A DNA stretch of 64,000 nucleotides, from contig NZ_JAMHIW010000021.1 in the NCBI RefSeq assembly GCF_023896955.1, positions 46,600 to 110,599 on the forward strand, read 5' to 3'. Under the pieces are notes generated by a model. The model was not told where the DNA came from and did not search any database. It was given only the letters and a program-made list of their open reading frames with translations. Shown piece by piece: positions 7,441 to 16,459 of the stretch. The position numbers were made by a program, and so were the translations under genes. Each line of letters opens with the position of its first letter. Position 1 is the first letter of the stretch. The stretch is from Micromonospora sp. RHAY321. GTDB lineage: Bacteria; Actinomycetota; Actinomycetes; Mycobacteriales; Micromonosporaceae.

Positions 7441-9024
7441 GTGCGGTTCATCGACCTGGCAGCCACCTCCGCCGCCGTCGGCGCCACCAGCGGCCGGCGG
7501 GCCAAGGTGGAGCTGCTCGCCGACGCGCTGCGCCGGCTCGACCCGGCCGAGGTGGAGCCCGGCGCGGGCTATCTGGCCGGTGAGCTGCGCCAGCGGCAGA
7601 CCGGGGTGGGATATGCGAGCCTGCGGGACCTGCCACCACCGGCCACCGAGCCGACGCTGACCGTGGCCGCCGTCGACGGGGCCATCGAGCAGATCGCCGC
7701 CGTGCAGGGCGCGGGCTCGCAGGCCCGGCGCCGGGCGCTGCTCGGTGCCCTCTTCGCGGCGGCGACCGCCGACGAGCAGCGGCTGCTCACCAACCTGTTC
7801 AGCGGCGAGCTGCGCCAGGGTGCCCAGGCCGGGTTGCTCGCCGACGCGGTGGCCCGCGCCGCCGACGTGCCGGTCGCGGCGGTCCGGCGGGCTCTGCTGC
7901 TCGCCGGTGACCTGCGTGCGGTGGCGGTCGCCGCGCTGGCCGGAGGTGCCGCCGAGCTGGCCGGGTTCGGCCTGCGGGTCGGCCGGCCGCTGGCGCCGAT
8001 GCTCGCGCAGAGCGCACCCTCGGTGGACGAGGCGCTGGCCGCGACGGGCACGCCGGCCGTGGTCGACGTGAAGCTCGACGGCATCCGCATCCAGGTGCAC
8101 CGCTCCGGCAGCGACATCGCCGTCTTCACCCGCAGCCTCGACGAGATCACCTCACGGGTGCCCGAGGTGGTGGCGGCGGTCCGCGCGTTGCCCGGCCGGG
8201 AGTTGGTGCTCGACGGCGAGGCGATCGGCCTGGACGAGACCGGCCGCCCCCTGCCGTTCCAGCAGACCTCCAGCCGGGCCGCCCGGCGCACCACACCCAG
8301 CACCACGGGTCGCACCCCGGTCGCCCCCGCGGTGCTCGCGGCCGCCGCCACCACCGGCCAGACCGTGCTGACGCCGTACTTCTTCGACCTGCTGCACCTC
8401 GACGGCACGGATCTGATCGACCTGCCCGGCCGGGAGCGGTGGGCGGCGCTGGCCGGGGCGGTCGACGAGTCGCTGCTGGTCGGTCGGCTGGAGGTCGACG
8501 GCCCGGAGCAGGCCGGGGCCGCGTTCGCCGCGGCCATCGACGCCGGCCAGGAGGGCGTCGTGGTCAAGGCGCCGGACGCCCCCTACGACGCCGGCCGGCG
8601 CGGCGCGGCCTGGGTCAAGGTCAAGCCCCGGCACACGCTCGACCTGGTGGTGCTCGCCGTCGAGTGGGGCAGCGGGCGGCGGCAGGGCTGGCTGTCCAAC
8701 CTGCACCTCGGCGCCCGCGACCCGCGCACCGGCGACTTCGTGATGCTCGGCAAGACGTTCAAGGGTCTCACCGACGAGCTGCTGCGCTGGCAGACCGAAC
8801 GCTTCCTCGACCTCGCCGTCGAGCGCGGCGACTGGGTGGTCCGCGTCCGCCCCGAGCAGGTGGTCGAGATCGCCTTCGACGGGGTGCAGACGAGTTCGCG
8901 CTATCCGGGAGGGATGGCGCTGCGGTTCGCCCGGGTGGTGCGGTACCGCGACGACAAGTCCGCCGCCGAGGCGGACACCATCGACGCCGTCCGCGCCATC
9001 CACGCCGGGCGCGCCACCGGCTGA
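7441..9024 (+). CDS. ligB: ATP-dependent DNA ligase (LigB type)
   Basis: 527 aa, close to mycobacterial LigB. An N-terminal helical DNA-binding domain (about 1-200) is followed by the adenylation domain with the catalytic lysine in VDVKLDGIRIQVH, motif III FFDLLHLDG, motif IV EGVVVKAPDAPYD and motif V AWVKVKP, then an OB-fold domain ending in SSRYPGGMALRFARVVRYRDDK. It seals nicks using ATP and is an accessory to the essential NAD-dependent LigA, probably in repair. GTG 7441 is chosen because CAGGAT lies 7 nt upstream. GTG 7411 would overlap the terminator hairpin and add unrelated residues. It converges on the SURF1 gene. Confidence 0.92.
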   Translation: MRFIDLAATSAAVGATSGRRAKVELLADALRRLDPAEVEPGAGYLAGELRQRQTGVGYASLRDLPPPATEPTLTVAAVDGAIEQIAAVQGAGSQARRRALLGALFAAATADEQRLLTNLFSGELRQGAQAGLLADAVARAADVPVAAVRRALLLAGDLRAVAVAALAGGAAELAGFGLRVGRPLAPMLAQSAPSVDEALAATGTPAVVDVKLDGIRIQVHRSGSDIAVFTRSLDEITSRVPEVVAAVRALPGRELVLDGEAIGLDETGRPLPFQQTSSRAARRTTPSTTGRTPVAPAVLAAAATTGQTVLTPYFFDLLHLDGTDLIDLPGRERWAALAGAVDESLLVGRLEVDGPEQAGAAFAAAIDAGQEGVVVKAPDAPYDAGRRGAAWVKVKPRHTLDLVVLAVEWGSGRRQGWLSNLHLGARDPRTGDFVMLGKTFKGLTDELLRWQTERFLDLAVERGDWVVRVRPEQVVEIAFDGVQTSSRYPGGMALRFARVVRYRDDKSAAEADTIDAVRAIHAGRATG

Positions 9025-9031
9025 CCGGGCG

Positions 9032-9853
9032 TCAGGCGGACGGGCTCGGCGTTGGCTCCGCGGCCCGGTCCAGCGGTTTCGGGGTGGCGCCGATGCCGGC
9101 GGCGCGCCGCGCCTCCCGCCGGGCCACCCAGCCGTAGCCGAACAGGGCCATCACGGCGAAGAGCCACCACTGCACGACGTAGCCGAAGTTCTGCCAGTTG
9201 TTGGCGTGCCCGACCGGCACCGCCTTGAACACCGGGTCGGCGGCCGGGGTCTGCTCGTCCAGCAGCAGGTAACCGCCGTACACCGGGTAGGGCAGTTCGC
9301 GGGCCAGCCGCGGCACGCCGATCCGTCGGGTCTCCAGCCGACCGTCGCGCCGGTCCACCGCGCCGGCGCCGCTCTCGGTCTCGTGCACCCGACCGACGAC
9401 CGTCACGTCGCCGCTGGGCACGGCGGGCACCGGTGGCTGCGCCGTCGCCCCGCCCGGTGCCGGCGGGATCCAACCCCGGTCCACCAGCAGCGCCGTGCCG
9501 TCGGCGAGCACCAGCGGGGTCAGCACCTCGAAGCCGACCCGGCTGTCCACCGTCCGGCCACGGACCAGGACGGTGTTCGTCGGGTCGTACCGGCCGGTCG
9601 CGGTGATCCGGGTCCAGACCTTGTCCTCGGCGGGGGCCGGGCCAGTCGTTCCCGCGCCGCCGGTGGGGGCGCGCAGCGCGTCGCTCAGCGGCGCCGGGGC
9701 CATCCGCTGGCCGGCGTCGATCCGCTCGTTGACCTCGGTGCGCCCCCGGTAGCGGTCCAGCTGCCAGTTGCCGAGCAGCACCATGACCGCCGCGCCGACC
9801 AGGGTCAGCGCGAGAGCACCCAGCCAGCGTGGGCTCAGCAGGAACCGGTACAC
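9032..9853 (-). CDS. SURF1-family cytochrome oxidase biogenesis protein
   Basis: 273-aa membrane protein with one transmembrane helix at each end: residues 8-28 after MYRFLLSPRW, and about 232-250 in the NWQNFGYVVQWWLFAVMALFG region. The extracytoplasmic loop carries SURF1 signatures: GNWQLDRYRGR, the RGRTVDSRVGFEVLTPL block and LLVDRGWIPP. SURF1 proteins assist haem a insertion into cytochrome c oxidase. The Pro/Ser/Ala C-terminal tail is variable. The start GTG 9853 is fixed by TAGCCT 7 nt upstream. It is divergent from the cobB-like gene. Confidence 0.88.
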   Translation of the reverse strand: MYRFLLSPRWLGALALTLVGAAVMVLLGNWQLDRYRGRTEVNERIDAGQRMAPAPLSDALRAPTGGAGTTGPAPAEDKVWTRITATGRYDPTNTVLVRGRTVDSRVGFEVLTPLVLADGTALLVDRGWIPPAPGGATAQPPVPAVPSGDVTVVGRVHETESGAGAVDRRDGRLETRRIGVPRLARELPYPVYGGYLLLDEQTPAADPVFKAVPVGHANNWQNFGYVVQWWLFAVMALFGYGWVARREARRAAGIGATPKPLDRAAEPTPSPSA

Positions 9854-9860
9854 GGCACCG

Positions 9861-9866
9861 AGGCTA
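9861..9866 (-). promoter_or_regulatory. -10 box for the leaderless SURF1 gene
   Basis: On the minus strand this reads TAGCCT, 7 nt before GTG 9853. Confidence 0.5.
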
Positions 9867-9954
9867 CCCGTATGACGGGGGCCACTGACCTCGGCCGGGC
9901 CGGGACGGGACAACCGGCCCGGGTTGGCGGTGCTCGCGCGTCGGACCGGGCGGG

Positions 9955-9960
9955 TATCGT
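9955..9960 (+). promoter_or_regulatory. Candidate -10 for the cobB-like gene
   Basis: TATCGT lies about 65 nt before ATG 10025 in the 171-nt divergent region shared with SURF1. No good -35 was found. Confidence 0.3.
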
Positions 9961-10024
9961 CACGCGGACGGACCGGCCCCCCGGTCGGCCGTCGGTACCC
10001 CGCCGCCCCCGCGAGGAGTCGATG

Positions 10025-11443
10025 ATGACCGTCGTGCCGCGCCTGGTGCTCAGCGCGCCGTCCTCCGGGCATGGCAAGAACGCGTTGGCGATCGGGCTGC
10101 TCGCCGCCCTGGCCGACCGGGATGTCGACGTCGCCGGGTTCAAGCTCGGGCCGGACCACGTCGACGCCGCCTACCTCGGCCTCGCCGCCGGTCGGCCCGG
10201 CCGGGTGATCGATCCCCGGCTGGTCGGCCTCGACCGGCTCGCCCCGCTGGTCGCGCACGGCGCCGCGGGCGCCGGGCTGGCCGTGGTGCAGGGCAGCATG
10301 GGTCTCTACGACTCGGTCGGTGGTCGCCCGGAGCAGGAGTCCACGGCCGCCGCCGCGGCCGCGCTGCGCAGCCCGGTGGTGCTGGTGGTCGACGTGGCCG
10401 CGATGGGTCAGTCGGTTGCCGCCCTGGTGCACGGTTTCCGCTCGTACGACGAGCAGCTCTGGCTCGGCGGGGTGATCCTCAACCGGGTGGCGTCCTCCCG
10501 GCACGAGGCCATGCTGCGTGAGGCGCTGGACGACGTGGGCGTGCCGGTCTACGGCGCGCTGCGCCGGCAGGACCTGCCGGCGGTGCTGCCGTCGCGCCGG
10601 CACGGTGTGGCGCCGGTCGTCGACGGATCCGCCGACGCGATCCGCGCGGTCCGCCGGCTGGGCGAGGCGGTCGCCGCCACGGTCGACCTGGAGCGGCTGC
10701 TCGGGTTGGCCCGCTCCGCCCCGCCGCTGCCCGCCGCCGCGTGGTCTCCGGAGGAGGCGCTCGGCCCGGTGCCGGCCCCGGCCGACCGTCCGCTGGTGGC
10801 GCTGGCCGGTGGGCCGGGCGGCAGCTTCAGCCACCCGGAGACCGCCGAGCTGCTGCGGGCCGCCGGCGCCGAGGTGGTCATGGTCGATCCGCTGCGCGAC
10901 GAGGCGCTGCCGGTCGGCACGCGTGCGCTGGTCGTCGGCGGCGCGCTGCCCGAGGCGTACGCCGAGCAGCTGTCGGCCAACCGCCGGCTCTGCATCGCCG
11001 TGGCCGAGTTGGCCCGCACCGGGCGTCCGGTGGTCGCCGAGGGCGCCGGCCTGCTCTGGCTGGCCCGGGAGCTGGACGGGCTGCCGATGTGCGGGGTGCT
11101 GGACGCGGTCGGCGTCAGCCGGGACGGCCTGGTGGTGGGATACCGGCAGGCGACCGCACAGACCGACAGTGTGGTCGCCGCCAGCGGCACGGTCCTGGTG
11201 GGGCACAAGGAACACCGCGCGGTGCTGACTCCCCGGGCCGGTCAGCGCCCGGCCTGGAGCTGGGACGGCGGCGCGCCGGAGGGCTTCGTCTGGCGCAACG
11301 TGCACGCCTCCCAGCTCACCCTGCACTGGGCCGCGCACCCGGCCACCGCTGCCCGGCTGGTCGCGGCGGCGGCGGAACCGGCAGCGCCGGCGGAGCCGCC
11401 GGCCGAGGCCGTGCCCTCGCAGCCCGGTGTGGTGCCGGCGTGA
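10025..11443 (+). CDS. cobB: CobB/CbiA-like cobyrinate a,c-diamide synthase homologue with altered active-site motifs
   Basis: 472 aa with the CobB layout: an N-terminal ATPase domain (LSAPSSGHGKNALAIGL, GFKLGPDHVD, VVQGSMGLYDS) and a C-terminal amidotransferase-like domain (LVVGGALPEAYAEQL, AEGAGLLWLA, HASQLTLHWAAHP). Canonical CobB makes the a- and c-amides of cobyrinic acid using glutamine. Here the P-loop reads GHGKN where KT or KS is usual, the EG of VEGxMGL is QG, and the amidotransferase nucleophile position is Gly340 (AEGAG where AECGG/AECAG is usual). The sequence shows these changes; loss or change of activity is inference. ATG 10025 has GAGGAG 6 nt upstream. ATG 10022 is too close to it. 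It overlaps the next gene by GTGA. Confidence 0.8.
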   Translation: MTVVPRLVLSAPSSGHGKNALAIGLLAALADRDVDVAGFKLGPDHVDAAYLGLAAGRPGRVIDPRLVGLDRLAPLVAHGAAGAGLAVVQGSMGLYDSVGGRPEQESTAAAAAALRSPVVLVVDVAAMGQSVAALVHGFRSYDEQLWLGGVILNRVASSRHEAMLREALDDVGVPVYGALRRQDLPAVLPSRRHGVAPVVDGSADAIRAVRRLGEAVAATVDLERLLGLARSAPPLPAAAWSPEEALGPVPAPADRPLVALAGGPGGSFSHPETAELLRAAGAEVVMVDPLRDEALPVGTRALVVGGALPEAYAEQLSANRRLCIAVAELARTGRPVVAEGAGLLWLARELDGLPMCGVLDAVGVSRDGLVVGYRQATAQTDSVVAASGTVLVGHKEHRAVLTPRAGQRPAWSWDGGAPEGFVWRNVHASQLTLHWAAHPATAARLVAAAAEPAAPAEPPAEAVPSQPGVVPA

Positions 11444-12009
11444 TCGGTCAGGTGGCGGTTCGCCGCTTCCCGTCGTTGACCGTCTCCACCCCGCGCACCG
11501 AGGTGCGACGGCTCACCGCCGCGGACGCGGCGGCGGTCGGGGAGATCTTCGCTGACAAGCTGACCCGACGCTGGCTGCCGCTGGCCGACGACTCCGGTCC
11601 GATCGACGGGCACGCCTGGTGCACGGACCTGGCCCGGCAGCGACGCGACAGCGGCGAGGGGGACCACTACGCGGTGCTCCGCCGGGAGGACAACCAGGTG
11701 GTGGGCTCGCTGTGGACCCGGCGCACCGACTGGGGCGCCCGGCTCACCGAGGTGTCCTACGCGATGGCCCCGCACGCGCGTGGCTTCGGGCTGGCCGCCG
11801 AGGCGGTGGACGCGGTGGCCATCGCGCTGATCCTGGAGCACGACTTCCAGCGGGTCGAGCTGCGGGTGGCACCCGGCAACCTGGCCTCCCGCCGCGTCGC
11901 GGAGAAGGCCGGGTTCAGCTACGAAGGGCTGCTGCGCAACGCGGGTTTCGTCCGCGGCGGCCGGGTCGATCTGGAGCTGTGGTCGTTCGTGGCGGCCGAT
12001 CTGCGGTGA
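11440..12009 (+). CDS. GNAT-family N-acetyltransferase
   Basis: 189 aa; RimJ/RimL-like GNAT fold. Visible elements are an N-terminal strand TEVRRLTAADAAAVGEIF, the central SYAMAPHARGFGLAAEAVDAV containing the acetyl-CoA-binding R/Q-x-x-G-x-G/A loop, and the C-terminal VAPGNLASRRVAEKAGFSYEG, which is typical of ribosomal-protein or small-molecule acetyltransferases. The acceptor is unknown. Its GTG overlaps the cobB-like stop by 4 nt, so it is translationally coupled. Whether it is linked to corrinoid metabolism cannot be told. It converges on the penicillin-binding protein gene, with 10 nt between stops. Confidence 0.85.
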   Translation: MIGQVAVRRFPSLTVSTPRTEVRRLTAADAAAVGEIFADKLTRRWLPLADDSGPIDGHAWCTDLARQRRDSGEGDHYAVLRREDNQVVGSLWTRRTDWGARLTEVSYAMAPHARGFGLAAEAVDAVAIALILEHDFQRVELRVAPGNLASRRVAEKAGFSYEGLLRNAGFVRGGRVDLELWSFVAADLR

Positions 12010-12019
12010 CCCTTCCCGG

Positions 12020-14152
12020 TCACCCCACGATGGCGTCCGACGGTGGGGTGAACTGGCGGGTGGGTTGGCCCTTCAGGCCGTCGCGCAGGGTCTCCGCGAC
12101 CGCCGCGATCGGGATCTGGGACTGCCCGTCTCCCACGGCGTTGAACGGGTTGTCGGGGTCGGAGATGAAGCTGGCCGCTGCCAACTCCGGGGTGTAACCG
12201 ACGAACCAGGCCGACCGGGTGCTGTCGGTGGTACCGGTCTTGCCGGCCACCGGGCGGCCGACCGTACCCCGGACGCTGTCGGCGGTGGACCAGCCGCCGC
12301 ACCCTCCGCGCGCCGGGGTGTCCCCGGTCGGGCAGCGGGCGGCGTCGGTGGCCGCCCGGGCGGCGTCCGCGCTGACGACCTGCCGGCAGCGCGGCTTGGC
12401 AACCTCACGGTGGATGCCGCCGGGCGTGACGTACGTGGCCGGTGTGCCGTCCCGGGTCATGATCGCCGACACGGGGATCGCCTCGCAGTAGCGGCCGTCG
12501 GCCGCGATGGCGGCGTAGGCGTTCGCCATCTCCAGCGGGGTGGCGTCGGAGACGCCCAGGGTGAACGAGCCCCACTTCTTCGCCTTGGCCGGGGACGCCT
12601 GTTCCCGGTCGACGTCGGTGCGCCAGCGCAGCCCGAGCTGCTCGGCGAGCCGCACGGCCCGGTCGGCGCCGACCTTCTCCTCCAGCCACACGAAGTACGT
12701 GTTGACCGACTTGCCGAAGCCGGACCACATGGTCTGCTGCCCGGTCATGGCGCCGCTGGCGTTGGACGGCGCCCACCCGTCGTAGACGGCCGACTTGTAC
12801 CGGTACGGCGCGTTGAACGAGGTGGAGAGGGTCATCCCGGAGTCCAGGGCGGCGAGCATCGGGAACATCTTGAACGTCGACCCGGCCTGGTAGCCCGGCA
12901 GGTCACCGCCGCCGAGCAGGGGCGCCACGGTGTTCGGGTAGTTGGCCTTCACCTTCGGCCCGGCCTCGGGGTTGGAACTCTGCGGGTTCTCGCTCAGGTC
13001 CAGTGAGTACGTCCGGTTCACCGCCATGGCCTTGACCCGCCCGGTGCCGGGCTCGGAGACCACGATGCCGTTGGCGAACGGGCTGCCGGTGCCCTCCTTG
13101 GCGCCGACGTTCTTCTCCGCCGCCTCCTGGATCTTCGGGTCGATGCTGAGCACGATCCGGTAGCCGCCCCGGCGCAGCTTGTCCATCCGTTCCAGCCGGT
13201 TCGCGCCGAACGCGGGCTGCGCGCTCCACCAGTTCTTCAGGTAGTCGCAGGCGAAGCCCCAGCTGTTGTACTTCTCCGGCACGGCCGCGCAGTCGTTCGG
13301 CGGGTTGGTCAGCTTCAGCCGGATCGGCTCGGCCTTGGCGGCGGCGGCCGAGTCGGGGGAGAGGTACCCGAGCTGGCTCATCCGGTCCAGCACGTAGTTG
13401 CGCCGTCCGGTGGCCTCCTTCTGGTCGGAGTCGGCCGGGTCGTACTCCGACGGTGACTTGACCAGCCCGGCCAGGGTGGCCGCCTCGACCTGGGTGAGGT
13501 CCTTGGGGGTCTTGGAGAAGAAGATCTCGCTGGCCGCGTAGATGCCGTACGCGCGGTGCCCGAAGTACGCCGAGTTCAGGTAGCGCTCCATGATCTGTTC
13601 CTTGCTCAGCTCCTTCTCCAGGTCCAGCGCCATCCGCATTTCCTTGACCTTGCGCAGGCTGGTCTGCTGGGTGGCTTCCTGGACCTCCCTGGGCGTGGTC
13701 GCGCTGTCCCGCAGGGCCATCCGGACGTACTGCATGGTCAGCGTCGACGCGCCCTGGGAGACCCCGCTGGAGCGGGCGTTGGAGACGAAGGCCCGGGCCA
13801 CGCCCTTCGGGTCGACGCCGTGGTGCTGGTAGAAGCGGGAGTCCTCGGCAGCCACGATCGCCTGCTGGATGTTCGGCGACATGTCCGACAGCTTGGTGTA
13901 CTGCCGGTACTCCTCGTAGAACATGGTCAGCACGGTCTTGCCGTCCGGGGCGTAGAGGTAGGAGGTCTCGGCGGGCAGGGCGGTGGTCAGCAGCTTGGTC
14001 TTGTGTTCCATGGCGTGCGCGGTGGCCTTCGCGCCGAGCCCGGTGAGGGCGACCAGCGGGTACGCGGCGGCGGCGATCACGATGCCGGCGATCAGTCCGG
14101 CGCGGAGAAGAGGAACGAGTCGACCAGCGGCAGCAAGGGGTCGGTTGCTCAC
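12020..14152 (-). CDS. Bifunctional class A penicillin-binding protein (GT51 transglycosylase / transpeptidase)
   Basis: 710 aa. A short cytoplasmic tail and one transmembrane helix (about 15-38) anchor it. The GT51 domain has EDSRFYQHHGVD (Glu103 catalytic), QGASTLTMQYVRM and the KEMRMALDLEKELSKEQIMERYLN motif. The transpeptidase domain has STFK (Ser425 nucleophile), SVN (482-484) and KTGT (638-641). It polymerises and cross-links peptidoglycan outside the membrane. Cysteines cluster around 589-618 and may form a disulfide. All catalytic motifs are intact. GTG 14152 has no Shine-Dalgarno but TAACTT lies 6 nt upstream, suggesting leaderless expression. It is divergent from cobC. Confidence 0.93.
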   Translation of the reverse strand: MSNRPLAAAGRLVPLLRAGLIAGIVIAAAAYPLVALTGLGAKATAHAMEHKTKLLTTALPAETSYLYAPDGKTVLTMFYEEYRQYTKLSDMSPNIQQAIVAAEDSRFYQHHGVDPKGVARAFVSNARSSGVSQGASTLTMQYVRMALRDSATTPREVQEATQQTSLRKVKEMRMALDLEKELSKEQIMERYLNSAYFGHRAYGIYAASEIFFSKTPKDLTQVEAATLAGLVKSPSEYDPADSDQKEATGRRNYVLDRMSQLGYLSPDSAAAAKAEPIRLKLTNPPNDCAAVPEKYNSWGFACDYLKNWWSAQPAFGANRLERMDKLRRGGYRIVLSIDPKIQEAAEKNVGAKEGTGSPFANGIVVSEPGTGRVKAMAVNRTYSLDLSENPQSSNPEAGPKVKANYPNTVAPLLGGGDLPGYQAGSTFKMFPMLAALDSGMTLSTSFNAPYRYKSAVYDGWAPSNASGAMTGQQTMWSGFGKSVNTYFVWLEEKVGADRAVRLAEQLGLRWRTDVDREQASPAKAKKWGSFTLGVSDATPLEMANAYAAIAADGRYCEAIPVSAIMTRDGTPATYVTPGGIHREVAKPRCRQVVSADAARAATDAARCPTGDTPARGGCGGWSTADSVRGTVGRPVAGKTGTTDSTRSAWFVGYTPELAAASFISDPDNPFNAVGDGQSQIPIAAVAETLRDGLKGQPTRQFTPPSDAIVG

Positions 14153-14158
14153 GTGGTC

Positions 14159-14164
14159 AAGTTA
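14159..14164 (-). promoter_or_regulatory. -10 box for the leaderless PBP gene
   Basis: On the minus strand this reads TAACTT, 6 nt before GTG 14152, inside the AT-richest stretch of the neighbourhood (14156-14205). Confidence 0.45.
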
Positions 14165-14260
14165 TGACAATTCCGATTCGAATATGAGAAGAACTCATAA
14201 ACCGGCCGGTGGTGATGCGTCTTACGTCGCGATCGACTGTCCCACCGGCCGCCTTCCCGG

Positions 14261-14266
14261 CAGGAT
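14261..14266 (+). promoter_or_regulatory. -10 box CAGGAT for leaderless cobC
   Basis: CAGGAT (context CGGCAGGAT) lies 7 nt before ATG 14274. It opens the cobC-cobT-cobA operon. Confidence 0.5.
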
Positions 14267-14273
14267 CGCGGAC

Positions 14274-15365
14274 ATGTCTGATCAGCCGAGCTCGCCGGCG
14301 CCGGCCGCCGGGTCCGCTCCCGAGCCGGACCTGGCGCACCACGGCGACGTGGAGGCGAGCGCCGGCCTGATCGACCTCGCCGTCAACGTCCGCCGGGCAC
14401 CACTGCCGGGCTGGCTGGCCGGCCCGATCGCCGCCACCCTCACCGATCTGGCCCGCTACCCGGACCCGGCGCCCGCCCGCGTCGCCGTCGCCGCCCGGCA
14501 CCGGCGTCACCCGGACGAGGTACTGCTCACCGCCGGCGCCGCCGAGGGCTTCGTGCTGATCGCGCAGGCGCTGCGGGGCGTCCGCCGCCCGGTGGTGGTG
14601 CACCCCCAGTTCACCGAGCCGGAGGCGGCGCTGCGGGCCGCCGGGCACCCGGTCGAGCGGGTGCTGCTGGACCCCGCCGAGGACTTCCGGCTCGACCCGG
14701 ACCGGGTGCCGGCCGACGCCGACCTGGTGATGATCGGCAACCCGACCAATCCCACCTCGGTTCTGCACCCGGCGCGGACCCTGGCCGCGCTGGCCCGCCC
14801 GGGCCGGGTTCTGGTGGTCGACGAGGCGTTCGCCGACACCACCGCCGCCGCCGGACACCCCGGCGAGCCGGAGTCGCTGGCGCAGCGGCCCGACCTGCCC
14901 GGGCTGCTCGTGCTGCGCAGCCTCACCAAGACGTGGGGGCTGGCCGGGCTGCGGATCGGCTACCTGCTCGGCGCGCCGGAGCTGCTGTCCCGGCTGGCCG
15001 CCGTCCAGCCGCTCTGGGCCGTCTCCACACCCGCGCTGGCCGCCGCGTCGGCCTGCGCCACCCCCGTCGCGGTCCAGGCCGAACGCGCGATCGCCGCCGA
15101 ACTCTCCGCCGATCGCGACCACCTGGTCGCGCGCCTGGCCGACCTGCCCGGGGTACGCGTCGCCGGCCGCCCGGCAAGCGCGTTCGTGCTGCTGCACCTG
15201 CCGGGCGCGAGCCGTATCCGGGCGGCCCTGCGCGAGCGCGGCTGGGCGGTGCGCCGGGGCGACACCTTCCCCGGCCTCGGCCCGGACTGGCTGCGGGTGG
15301 CCGTACGCGACCGAAACACCACCGACGCGTTCGTCGAGGTGCTGCGCGAGACCATGGAGGCATGA
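14274..15365 (+). CDS. cobC: CobC-like PLP aminotransferase (threonine-phosphate decarboxylase type)
   Basis: 363-aa fold-type I PLP enzyme. DLAVNVRRAPLPGWL at the N-terminus, TAGAAEGFVLIAQAL, GNPTNPTS, VVDEAFADT and the PLP lysine in SLTKTWGLAGLRIGYLLG are visible, with the C-terminal Arg in DWLRVAVRD. Actinobacterial Rv2231c-like proteins of this type supply aminopropanol phosphate for the nucleotide loop of cobalamin; histidinol-phosphate aminotransferase is the close relative to exclude. Position directly upstream of cobT (ATGA overlap) and cobA supports the cobalamin role. The start is set by the -10 box 7 nt upstream. Confidence 0.85.
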   Translation: MSDQPSSPAPAAGSAPEPDLAHHGDVEASAGLIDLAVNVRRAPLPGWLAGPIAATLTDLARYPDPAPARVAVAARHRRHPDEVLLTAGAAEGFVLIAQALRGVRRPVVVHPQFTEPEAALRAAGHPVERVLLDPAEDFRLDPDRVPADADLVMIGNPTNPTSVLHPARTLAALARPGRVLVVDEAFADTTAAAGHPGEPESLAQRPDLPGLLVLRSLTKTWGLAGLRIGYLLGAPELLSRLAAVQPLWAVSTPALAAASACATPVAVQAERAIAAELSADRDHLVARLADLPGVRVAGRPASAFVLLHLPGASRIRAALRERGWAVRRGDTFPGLGPDWLRVAVRDRNTTDAFVEVLRETMEA

Positions 15366-16459
15366 TGCTGGAGACCACGATCGCGGCGATCCGGCCGCTG
15401 GACGAGTCGGCCATGGCCGACGCCCGCGAGCTGCACGGCCGGCTGACCAAGCCGGCGGGGTCGCTGGGGGCGCTGGAGGAGCTGTCGGTACGCCTCGCCG
15501 GCCTGGCCGCGGCCTGCCCGCCGCCGGTGCCCGAGCCGGCCGCGGTGGCGATCTTCGCCGGTGACCACGGGGTGCACGCCCAGGGGGTGACCCCGTGGCC
15601 GCAGGAGGTCACCGGGCAGATGATCGGCAACTTCCTGGCCGGCGGGGCGGTGGTCAACGCGTTCGCCCGGCAGGCCGGCGCGTCGGTCACCGTGGTCGAC
15701 GTCGGCGTGGCCACCCCGCTGCCGATCGTGCCCGCCCAGCCCGCCGCCGAGGCGGCCATCCTCGACCCGTCCGTGCCCCGGTTCGTCGCGGCGACCGTGC
15801 GCCAGGGCACCCGGGATCTCGCGGTGACCGCCGCGCTGACCCGGGACGAGGCGTTGGCGGCGGTACAGACCGGCATCCGGATCGCCGACGAGCTGATCGA
15901 CGCCGGAGCCGGCATCCTGCTCACCGGGGACATGGGCATCGGCAACACCACGCCGGCCGCCGCGCTGATCGCCGCGTTCACCGGTGCCGACCCGCTCGAC
16001 GCCACCGGGCGGGGCACCGGGGTCGACGACCCGACGTACGCCCGCAAGGTGGCGGTGGTGCGGGCCGCGCTGGCCCGGCACACGCCCGACCCGGCCGACC
16101 CGCTGGGCGTGCTGGCGGCCGTCGGCGGGCTGGAGCACGCCGCGCTGGCCGGGCTGATCCTGGGTGCCGCGGCCCGCCGCACGCCGGTGCTGCTGGACGG
16201 CGTGATCGCGGTCTCCGCCGCGCTGGCCGCCGCGGCGTTCGCCCCGGACGCGGTCGGTGCCATGGTCGCCGGTCACCGCTCGGCCGAGCCGGGCGCGACG
16301 GTCGCGTTGCGCCACCTCGGCCTCGACCCGCTGATCGACCTGGGGCTGCGCCTCGGTGAGGGCACCGGCGCGCTGCTGGCGCTACCCGTGGTCACCGGCG
16401 CCGTCCGGGTGCTGCACGAGGTGGCGACCTTCGACTCCGCCGGTGTGGCCGAGAAGTGA
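15365..16459 (+). CDS. cobT: Nicotinate-nucleotide--dimethylbenzimidazole phosphoribosyltransferase
   Basis: 364 aa. It makes alpha-ribazole phosphate, the lower ligand nucleotide of cobalamin. Characteristic motifs are LHGRLTKPAGSLGALEELSVRLAG, FAGDHGVHAQGVTPWPQEVT, GDMGIGNTTPAAAL and GHRSAEPGA, with the catalytic Glu in the C-terminal LGEGTGALLALP. ATG 15362 and 15365 are both possible; 15365 gives GGAGG (15356-15360) a better 4-nt spacing. It is coupled at both ends, overlapping cobC and meeting cobA in GTGA. Confidence 0.95.
   Translation: MLETTIAAIRPLDESAMADARELHGRLTKPAGSLGALEELSVRLAGLAAACPPPVPEPAAVAIFAGDHGVHAQGVTPWPQEVTGQMIGNFLAGGAVVNAFARQAGASVTVVDVGVATPLPIVPAQPAAEAAILDPSVPRFVAATVRQGTRDLAVTAALTRDEALAAVQTGIRIADELIDAGAGILLTGDMGIGNTTPAAALIAAFTGADPLDATGRGTGVDDPTYARKVAVVRAALARHTPDPADPLGVLAAVGGLEHAALAGLILGAAARRTPVLLDGVIAVSAALAAAAFAPDAVGAMVAGHRSAEPGATVALRHLGLDPLIDLGLRLGEGTGALLALPVVTGAVRVLHEVATFDSAGVAEK

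Noticed and set aside
9021..9035. CTGAC-CGGGC-GTCAG hairpin between convergent ligB and SURF1 (also 26285-26299)
   Set aside because: Two convergent TGA stops themselves create TGA...TCA symmetry; the stems are 5-7 bp and too short to call terminators.
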